Shown: one piece after another, positions 7,559 to 12,728 of the stretch | How positions within the stretch are numbered: the first letter of the stretch is position 1 | Layout of the letters: every line of letters begins with the position of its first letter | DNA from: Calditrichota bacterium | Lineage (GTDB): Bacteria; Zixibacteria; MSB-5A5; GN15; FEB-12 | Direction: 5' to 3' | Length of the DNA: 12,728 bases | Assembly (NCBI GenBank): GCA_008501655.1 | Contig: QQUK01000176.1 | Span: forward strand, 1-12,728 | The notes under the pieces: generated by a model | Databases searched by the model: none | The model's input: only the letters and a program-made list of their open reading frames with translations | Told to the model about the DNA's origin: nothing | Position numbers and translations under genes: made by a program

Positions 7559-9052
7559 TTAAAGTTTTTTCCAATTTTCCAAAACATCAACTAACAGGCG
7601 CATTCCAATTCCGGTAATACCTTTAGGCGTGTATGCAGATCCGGCTGGTTCAACATCGACATAGGCAATGTCAATATGTGCCCATGGCCAATCACCTATA
7701 AAGTTTTCTAAAAATGCGGCTGCTGCAATTGTTCCTGCAGGACGTCCACCGGAGTTTACAAGATCGGCAATCGATGATTTCATCTGTTCACGGTGTTCAT
7801 CCCAAATTGGAAGCGGCCATGTTTTTTCTGCTGTGTTATCTGAGGCATCCATGATTCTATCAAGAAGTTTCTGGTTATTCCCCATAATAGGTGCACCGGC
7901 ATACCCAAGGATGTATAAAGTGGCACCAGTCAGTGTCGCAACATCTATAACAGCCTGAGGATTAAACTTATTGGCATAATCAAGTGCATCTGCTAAAATC
8001 AAACGACCTTCTGCATCGGTATTGATATTCTCGATTGTCAGTCCTTTGCGGGAGACATGAATATCACCCGGTTTGGTAGCATGACCGGACGGCATATTTT
8101 CCGTTGTCGGAATCAGAGCAACAATATTCTGTTTTACACCAAGTCTTGCTGCGGTAGAAATAGCACCAAGCACAACCCCGGCACCACACATATCACCTTT
8201 CATTTCATGCATATTCAGTCCCGGTTTTAAAGAGATACCACCGGAATCAAACGTCACACCTTTACCTACTAAGACAATCGGTGCTGTACCTTTGCGACCG
8301 CCGTTATATTCCATAATGATGAACCGGGGCGGTTCATCGGAACCTTTGGCAACAGCTAAAAGTGCACCCATCTTTTCTTTGACAATAGCATTTTCATCAA
8401 GAATCCTGCATTTGAATTTATATTTTTTAGCGAGTTCCTGCGCTTTGGCAGCAAAATCTTTCGGAGTAAAATAATTTGACGGAGTCAATCCAAGAGTCCG
8501 CACCAAGACCTGACCTTCGGCAATGGTTATACCTTTTTCAACTGCTGTTTCGAGTCGTCTTAGCAACCGTTTATTATCAACAGCAAACGTAAATCGGGAT
8601 AGTTTGTTTTTAGATTTTTTGCTCTCGCCTGATTTATAATCCAGGAGTTTGAATGAACCTAAGATATATCCTTCAATAGCTCCCTGAAAATATGCTGCTT
8701 CTTCAAAATTATCAAAGTAAAACAGTACTGACTTTGATTGAGTCAGGGATTTTTTCCTGGAAAGAATTCCGCATGCTTTACGGAATGAGTCATGGGTAAG
8801 ATTTTTTTTATCACCGACACCAAGCAGAATTATTTTTTGTGATTTAAAGCAATCCGGTTTTAAGAGTACAGCAGTCTCTCCGTTTTTTCCACTGAATTCT
8901 TCTGTTTCGACAATATGTTGTAATGCACCGTTCGTGCAGGTATCCAGTGCTTTGAGATTTTTATCGGTGAGATTTTTAAACTCTGAAACAAACCAGACAA
9001 TACTATCGACTGATAGTTCATTGATATTGCCTGAGATATAATTCCGTTTCAT
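7559..9052 (-). CDS. pepA: Leucyl aminopeptidase, M17 family (PepA)
   Basis: A cytosolic two-metal aminopeptidase that releases N-terminal residues from peptides; the family forms hexamers. The ATG at 9052 is preferred over one nine codons upstream because AAGGAG (9063-9058) precedes it by 5 bases. This gives 497 residues, close to the 503 of E. coli PepA. The less conserved N-terminal domain covers about residues 1-165 and the catalytic domain the rest. All key residues are present at a constant offset of 6 from E. coli numbering. K264 and D269 lie in VGKGVTFDSGG, catalytic K276 in SLKPG, D287 in MKGDMCGAG, and D346, E348 and catalytic R350 in the signature NTDAEGRL. It lies 89 bases downstream of aroC with no terminator between, so it may be co-transcribed, but a TATAAT (9096-9091 on the - strand) suggests its own start as well. 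The leader holds alternating complementary pentamers. Confidence 0.96.
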   Translation of the reverse strand: MKRNYISGNINELSVDSIVWFVSEFKNLTDKNLKALDTCTNGALQHIVETEEFSGKNGETAVLLKPDCFKSQKIILLGVGDKKNLTHDSFRKACGILSRKKSLTQSKSVLFYFDNFEEAAYFQGAIEGYILGSFKLLDYKSGESKKSKNKLSRFTFAVDNKRLLRRLETAVEKGITIAEGQVLVRTLGLTPSNYFTPKDFAAKAQELAKKYKFKCRILDENAIVKEKMGALLAVAKGSDEPPRFIIMEYNGGRKGTAPIVLVGKGVTFDSGGISLKPGLNMHEMKGDMCGAGVVLGAISTAARLGVKQNIVALIPTTENMPSGHATKPGDIHVSRKGLTIENINTDAEGRLILADALDYANKFNPQAVIDVATLTGATLYILGYAGAPIMGNNQKLLDRIMDASDNTAEKTWPLPIWDEHREQMKSSIADLVNSGGRPAGTIAAAAFLENFIGDWPWAHIDIAYVDVEPAGSAYTPKGITGIGMRLLVDVLENWKKL

Positions 9053-9057
9053 ATCGG

Positions 9058-9063
9058 CTCCTT
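9058..9063 (-). promoter_or_regulatory. Shine-Dalgarno that sets the pepA start
   Basis: AAGGAG on the - strand, 5 bases before the ATG at 9052. The alternative in-frame ATG at 9079 would place this site inside the coding sequence and has no comparable site of its own. Confidence 0.85.
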
Positions 9064-9096
9064 TACAATTATGTAACAAGTTACAAAGATATTATA
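9063..9096 (-). promoter_or_regulatory. pepA leader: -10 box and alternating complementary pentamers
   Basis: On the - strand a perfect TATAAT (9096-9091) is followed by TGTAA (9085-9081), TTACA (9076-9072) and TGTAA (9067-9063), each separated by 4 bases; the last overlaps the ribosome binding site by one base. The outer pair also forms a 6-bp palindrome TGTAAC-TT-GTTACA at the predicted transcription start (near 9084). The middle pentamer can pair with either neighbour, so two mutually exclusive hairpins, or an operator, are possible. The -35 region is a poor match (TATTTT). Confidence 0.4.
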
Positions 9097-9141
9097 TTGA
9101 TAGGAAAATAGAGAAAATAGAGCGTTAAGAAAAGGAAAAAA

Positions 9142-10341
9142 TTAATATTCTGTTTTGAGATAGTTTTGGAAATTTGTTTCAATTTCCGAGAGATTATCTG
9201 ATCCGAACTTATTCATAAATGCGTTAGCCATGACTATTGCGATAGCGGCTTCACTGACAACACCCATTGCCGGAACAACACAGTTGTCGGTGCGTTCGAC
9301 CATTGCCTCACAGGCTTTTTTCGTTAAAACATCTACGGTCTGTAACGGCTTATTTAAAGTCGATATCGGTTTGGCCGCAGCCCGAATAATCAAATCTTCG
9401 CCGTTTGTCATACCACCTTCAATACCACCGGCATTATTAGTCTTCCGGAAAAAATCTTTTTTTCGCGGATTGGAATCTTTTTTATAGAAGATTTCATCAT
9501 GAACATCTGAGCCCCTGATTTTTGCAGACTGGAAACCTAACCCGATTTCAAAGCCTTTTACTGAAGGTACCGCCATAATTGCAGCTGCTATGAGTGAGTC
9601 AAGTCTCTGTTCCGGCTGTGAAAAACCACCCAGACCAGCAGGAAGATTTTTAACGATGATTTCAGCTACACCCCCAAGAGAATCCCGTTTTTTCTTAGCA
9701 TCTTTGATTTCAGCAATCATTTTGGCTTCAATCTCTTTATCTACACAGCGGACTTCAGAGTTTTCAGTAATTTCTCTGAGTTCATCGATTTCCGGCAATT
9801 TATAGTCTCCGGGAAGCTCTACGGAACCGATCGATACAACGTGGGATGCAATCTGAATATCAAAATATTCCATAAACTGCCTTAGCAGAGAACCGACTGC
9901 AACCCGTGCGGCAGTTTCCCTTGCTGATGCACGTTCTAAAATATTTCTGAAATCTTTATGATTAAATTTTATCCCGCCTGAAAGATCAGCATGTCCCGGA
10001 CGAGGATAGGTCGTTTCATAGGCAAGACGTTTTTCTTTCAAATTCAAATCAGCGGAAATCGGATCGACCGGGTGCATAATTTTTGTCCAGTTTTCCCAAT
10101 CTTTATTTTTGACAGCAAAAGTAATCGGAGACCCGAGTGTTTTCGAATTTCTTATCCCGGATAAAATTTCTACACGGTCAGTTTCGATTTTCATACGTCC
10201 GCCGCGACCATACCCTTTTTGTCGGCGGGCTAATTGAAAATTAAGTTTATCCAAATCAAAAGGATAACCAGCCGGAAATCCGTCAATAATGACAGTCAGC
10301 TGTTTACCGTGAGATTCGCCTGATGTCAGAAAATTTACCAT
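9142..10341 (-). CDS. aroC: Chorismate synthase
   Basis: Last step of the shikimate pathway: converts 5-enolpyruvylshikimate-3-phosphate to chorismate using reduced FMN, in the cytoplasm, feeding aromatic amino acids, folate and quinones. The 399-residue protein is within the family range (about 360-400). Conserved regions run in order: SGESHGKQLTVIIDGFPAG (H11), RRQKGYGRGGRM, RVEILSGIRNSKTLGSPI, YPRPGHADLSGGIKF (H117), ERASARETAARVA and, near the C-terminus, RTDNCVVPAMGVVSEA. H11 and H117 correspond to the two catalytic histidines of the family. The start at 10341 is supported by alignment of the N-terminus (MVNFLTSGESHG) and by an in-frame TAA shortly upstream, but no clear Shine-Dalgarno precedes it. 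It lies 41 bases after the HDOD gene on the same strand, so it may depend on transcription or translation from upstream. No other shikimate gene is nearby. Confidence 0.97.
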   Translation of the reverse strand: MVNFLTSGESHGKQLTVIIDGFPAGYPFDLDKLNFQLARRQKGYGRGGRMKIETDRVEILSGIRNSKTLGSPITFAVKNKDWENWTKIMHPVDPISADLNLKEKRLAYETTYPRPGHADLSGGIKFNHKDFRNILERASARETAARVAVGSLLRQFMEYFDIQIASHVVSIGSVELPGDYKLPEIDELREITENSEVRCVDKEIEAKMIAEIKDAKKKRDSLGGVAEIIVKNLPAGLGGFSQPEQRLDSLIAAAIMAVPSVKGFEIGLGFQSAKIRGSDVHDEIFYKKDSNPRKKDFFRKTNNAGGIEGGMTNGEDLIIRAAAKPISTLNKPLQTVDVLTKKACEAMVERTDNCVVPAMGVVSEAAIAIVMANAFMNKFGSDNLSEIETNFQNYLKTEY

Positions 10342-10382
10342 ATCAAATGATACTGCGTTTTATATTGATGGTCAATGAGCAA

Positions 10383-11696
10383 TTACTGAGGTACTCCGAT
10401 TTCTTCGGAGAGGAAATTATTTCCTATTTTTTCAAGCCGTTTTTTAATCAGATCGTCTATATTCATCGCTTTCGACATATGATCAAATTTCTTCTGGTCA
10501 ATCGGTGAGACATCTTTCATCTCTTCAATGACCGCGACAATCTTCTTAATTGATGCATCGATTTTTTCGATTTCCTGTGGAAGAGATTCCAAAATCTTTT
10601 CGGTTTGTGATTTTTCTAAACGCATTTTCAAAATTTGAGTTCGTCCGAAAATTGCCATCGTTGCATTATTCAGATAATGCGAAAGAGTTGCCATCGCGAT
10701 GTTTTTGGATTCTATCGCACCACGTTCTCTCTCTTCATTCAATAAACTCTCACTTAACTGCTGTCTTTCTTTAAATAGATTCTCTATCAAGATATATGAT
10801 TTCCATATCTCCTGATTTGCAGTGGAAAGAATCTGTTCGATATCCCCGATATCTATTCCGAGGTATTGAGCGATTTCATAAGTATCTGTTAAAAGAGATG
10901 ATGAAATATTATCGATTTGTTCTTGTGAAACATCAAGCTTCCGAGCTATTAGACTTATACCTCTCAGTCTTTCCTGAAGGGGTACCTGGAACTCTGTGAA
11001 GCCGTCCCTTGTCAATAACACTGCAAGTTTGACGATATTTTTAAGTTTATGATCATCCAAAGAGGTATAACTGTGATGATTATCAATTGATTCAACAATC
11101 TCTTCCGGAATCTTCCAGTTTCTTGCGATATGGGAAGATAGTTCCGAATGATCGATCCCAAGTACTTCTTTTTCAGCTTCAGTTAATGACTTACCGCATG
11201 ATACAAGTTTTAGGATTTCGTTCATCTCATTTGGATATTTTGTCATAATAAAAAGATGCCCGATGTCATGCAGAAGACCTGCCACAAATGCCTCTTCAAT
11301 AGATTTAAATTCAATTTCAGAAGCAATACGTTTTGATGCTGCAGCAACAGATAAGATATATGAGAAAAATTCCTTTGGCTCTATCAAAGTAGATTTTGAT
11401 ATTTTTTCCGGATGAAAAATCGATGCAGAAAGTGCGAGACATTTTACCGTTGTCACCCCCATCATCGAAATTGCCTGATGGACGGTTTTAATCTCCATAT
11501 AGCGATTATAAAAAGAGGAGTTCGCCATTTTAAGGATTTTACCGGTTAAGGACGGGTCTTTTAATATAATATTACCCAGTTTCTCCGGACTGACATCATC
11601 TTTTGTGGTTTCGGTAATAATTTCTGCAAGTACCTGTGGAAGTGAAAGCAGATTTTTATCTGAATTTAATTGCTCTAATATCTGTATTTTATCCAT
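10383..11696 (-). CDS. HDOD-domain signalling protein with C-terminal histidine-kinase dimerisation (DHp) helix, no ATPase domain
   Basis: A 437-residue cytoplasmic protein with no membrane segment. Residues about 14-208 are an HDOD domain: LSLPQVLAEI at the start, KDPSLTGKILKMANSSFY, GLLHDIGHL (H143, D144), and GIDHSELSSHIARNWKIPEEIVESIDNHH at the end. A helical linker follows, with a probable coiled coil at about 295-335 (KERQQLSESLLNEERERG). Residues about 334-395 then match the H-box and second helix of hybrid histidine kinases: TLSHYLNNATMAIFG aligns without gaps to the common AHDFNNLLTAIIG form, with H340 at the phospho-acceptor position. The protein ends about 40 residues later with no N-, G- or F-box, so it cannot phosphorylate itself unaided; the visible stop is TAA at 10383. 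AGGTG precedes the ATG closely. It lies 47 bases after the receiver gene. HDOD proteins typically act as non-enzymatic signalling scaffolds; using the helix as a phosphotransfer module is inference. Confidence 0.85.
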   Translation of the reverse strand: MDKIQILEQLNSDKNLLSLPQVLAEIITETTKDDVSPEKLGNIILKDPSLTGKILKMANSSFYNRYMEIKTVHQAISMMGVTTVKCLALSASIFHPEKISKSTLIEPKEFFSYILSVAAASKRIASEIEFKSIEEAFVAGLLHDIGHLFIMTKYPNEMNEILKLVSCGKSLTEAEKEVLGIDHSELSSHIARNWKIPEEIVESIDNHHSYTSLDDHKLKNIVKLAVLLTRDGFTEFQVPLQERLRGISLIARKLDVSQEQIDNISSSLLTDTYEIAQYLGIDIGDIEQILSTANQEIWKSYILIENLFKERQQLSESLLNEERERGAIESKNIAMATLSHYLNNATMAIFGRTQILKMRLEKSQTEKILESLPQEIEKIDASIKKIVAVIEEMKDVSPIDQKKFDHMSKAMNIDDLIKKRLEKIGNNFLSEEIGVPQ

Positions 11697-11743
11697 ATAT
11701 CACCTATACAGATTATATCGGCTTTTAAAGGACAAAAATTAGT

Positions 11744-12728
11744 TTAGAACTGAGATTTTGAGTGAAAAAAGGACTGTATTTCTTCGGTCAGCTGTTCAAT
11801 TCGAAACGGTTTGTATAGTACTTTTGAAATTCCAGCCTGATTCAGCTTTTCATCGCTTAAATCGACTTCCCAGCCGGTTATGAGAATAATCGGGATTTGC
11901 GGTTTCTGCCGGTGAACTTCAGTTGCGACTTCAATACCGGATTTTCCGGGCATGGCTAAATCTGTCAGAATCAGATCATAGTCGTTTTCTAATGCCATCT
12001 TCTCACCTATCTCCCCATTTTCAGCAAGGTCTATGCTATATCCCAATGACAGACACATAGCTTTAATAAGGTCAAGAATGACCGTCTGGTCGTCAATAGC
12101 GAGGATCTTAAGTTTATCAACCGGTTCTGATTTTTGAGCTTTGAGACTTCCTGTAGGAAATTTAAAAGATAGATAGGATGGATTTACGGAAAGTTTATCA
12201 TATGTATAAAAACAGTTTTCATTTCTGATATGTTCTAAAAACCGGTCGGTTGGTCGTATTGAAACAATCTCTGCAGCTGTTTTATATTCACCAAACCGGG
12301 AGACATCATCAACAGCAGGGAAATTTTTATGATGACGGGAAATATCACAGTAGTAATAATTACCATGTAAATATGTTTTAATCGTAATGATATCATCTTC
12401 ATCCATAGTTGAAGCAAATCGGTTTAAGGTCTCCTGAAACAGACTAATAACAATATCATCAGCAATTTCAATAGAATGTTCATCATTAAATTTAGTTACA
12501 ATCTCTCTGGGAGAACCACCGTATAAAAATGTCCGGTCTGAAATATGATTTTTATTCAATAAATCTTCAATAATAGAATGAAATGATGTTTGTTTTATTG
12601 TGGTTACATCCCCTTTTGATGATGAGAATTTACCAAGAGCATCTTTGAGATATTGAGCAGCAAGTTCCGTTTCATTGATGATAGTCTGAAAATGATTTCG
12701 AATGTCGCCGGTAATATCATCCCGCAAT
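11744..12728 (-). CDS. Hybrid histidine-kinase-like protein with degenerate kinase core and intact C-terminal receiver, 5'-truncated by window edge
   Basis: The frame is open to the window end, so the true start is outside; 327 residues are visible. Residues 5-21, ITGDIRNHFQTIINETE, align without gaps to the IAHDFNN...AELA H-box of hybrid kinases, but the phospho-accepting His is Gly (residue 7). Residues about 47-195 have the pattern of an ATPase domain: FASTMDEDDIITIKT matches the ARDAM...GG..TI.T segment. However, the N-box Asn position reads Arg103, no DxGxG follows (SRHHKNF instead), and no GTGLGL box is found. The domain is therefore probably unable to bind ATP. Residues about 205-325 are a complete receiver: D212 and D213, phospho-acceptor D256 in LILTDLAMPGKSG, T284 in LITGW, and K306 in YKPF. 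The gene has no DNA-binding output domain. It is followed by the HDOD gene on the same strand, whose H-box is intact; the two are probably co-transcribed. Assignment as a pseudokinase is inference from motif loss. Confidence 0.82.
   Translation of the reverse strand, partial: LRDDITGDIRNHFQTIINETELAAQYLKDALGKFSSSKGDVTTIKQTSFHSIIEDLLNKNHISDRTFLYGGSPREIVTKFNDEHSIEIADDIVISLFQETLNRFASTMDEDDIITIKTYLHGNYYYCDISRHHKNFPAVDDVSRFGEYKTAAEIVSIRPTDRFLEHIRNENCFYTYDKLSVNPSYLSFKFPTGSLKAQKSEPVDKLKILAIDDQTVILDLIKAMCLSLGYSIDLAENGEIGEKMALENDYDLILTDLAMPGKSGIEVATEVHRQKPQIPIILITGWEVDLSDEKLNQAGISKVLYKPFRIEQLTEEIQSFFHSKSQF

Noticed and set aside
9053..9079. Upstream ATG at 9079 as the pepA start
   Set aside because: The extension (MLHNCKGAD) would be encoded by the predicted leader hairpins and the ribosome binding site; the ATG at 9052 has an ideal AAGGAG 5 bases upstream.
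11714..11719. TATAAT-like hexamer upstream of the HDOD gene on the - strand
   Set aside because: It would place the transcription start within the ribosome binding site and has no -35 box at a proper distance.
12725..12727. TTG at 12727 as the start of the receiver gene
   Set aside because: The codon sits at the window edge directly before the H-box-like helix; a kinase-type protein should have further N-terminal sequence, and no upstream region is visible to judge a ribosome binding site.
1..12728. CRISPR array, tRNA, rRNA, insertion sequence or phage genes
   Set aside because: I found no regularly spaced repeats, no recognisable tRNA or rRNA sequence, and no transposase, integrase or phage-like reading frame on either strand.

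Overview
This 12.7 kb window is AT-rich, roughly 40 % GC by eye, and comes from a Gram-negative bacterium: it encodes a TonB-dependent outer-membrane receptor and two other exported proteins with signal peptides. A long pyruvate:ferredoxin oxidoreductase points to an anaerobic or fermentative life. Together with an intergenic cluster of GC-rich dispersed-type hairpins, the gene content would fit an FCB-group or candidate-phylum bacterium. That placement is inference only; no rRNA or other taxonomic marker is present.

Layout. The left part is on the + strand: the 3' part of nifJ (2-3154), a perfect hairpin terminator, a 430-base gap holding three short inverted repeats, a secreted probable outer-membrane beta-barrel protein (3585-4427), and a secreted TolB-like beta-propeller protein (4522-5517). 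A bidirectional terminator (5545-5575) separates these from the right part, which is entirely on the - strand. Read in the direction of transcription, the right part is: the 3' part of a hybrid histidine-kinase-like protein ending in a receiver domain (11744 to the window end), an HDOD protein with a C-terminal histidine-kinase dimerisation helix (10383-11696), chorismate synthase aroC (9142-10341), leucyl aminopeptidase pepA (7559-9052), a terminator, and an OprC/NosA-type TonB-dependent receptor (5576-7438) with its own predicted promoter.

How the genes work together. nifJ, aroC and pepA are core metabolism (pyruvate oxidation, aromatic amino acid precursors, peptide turnover). The two signalling genes at the right edge look complementary. 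The receiver protein keeps a complete receiver, but its H-box has lost the phospho-accepting histidine and its ATPase domain has lost the recognisable N- and G-box residues. Its neighbour, the HDOD protein, keeps an intact H-box histidine but has no ATPase domain. This suggests a phosphorelay or scaffold pair dependent on another kinase. The receptor carries the CxxxM and HxM motifs that bind copper in OprC, and its only cysteine is the one in CxxxM, so copper uptake is the best-supported specific prediction in the window. The leader of pepA contains three alternating, evenly spaced complementary pentamers, which could form two mutually exclusive hairpins next to the ribosome binding site.
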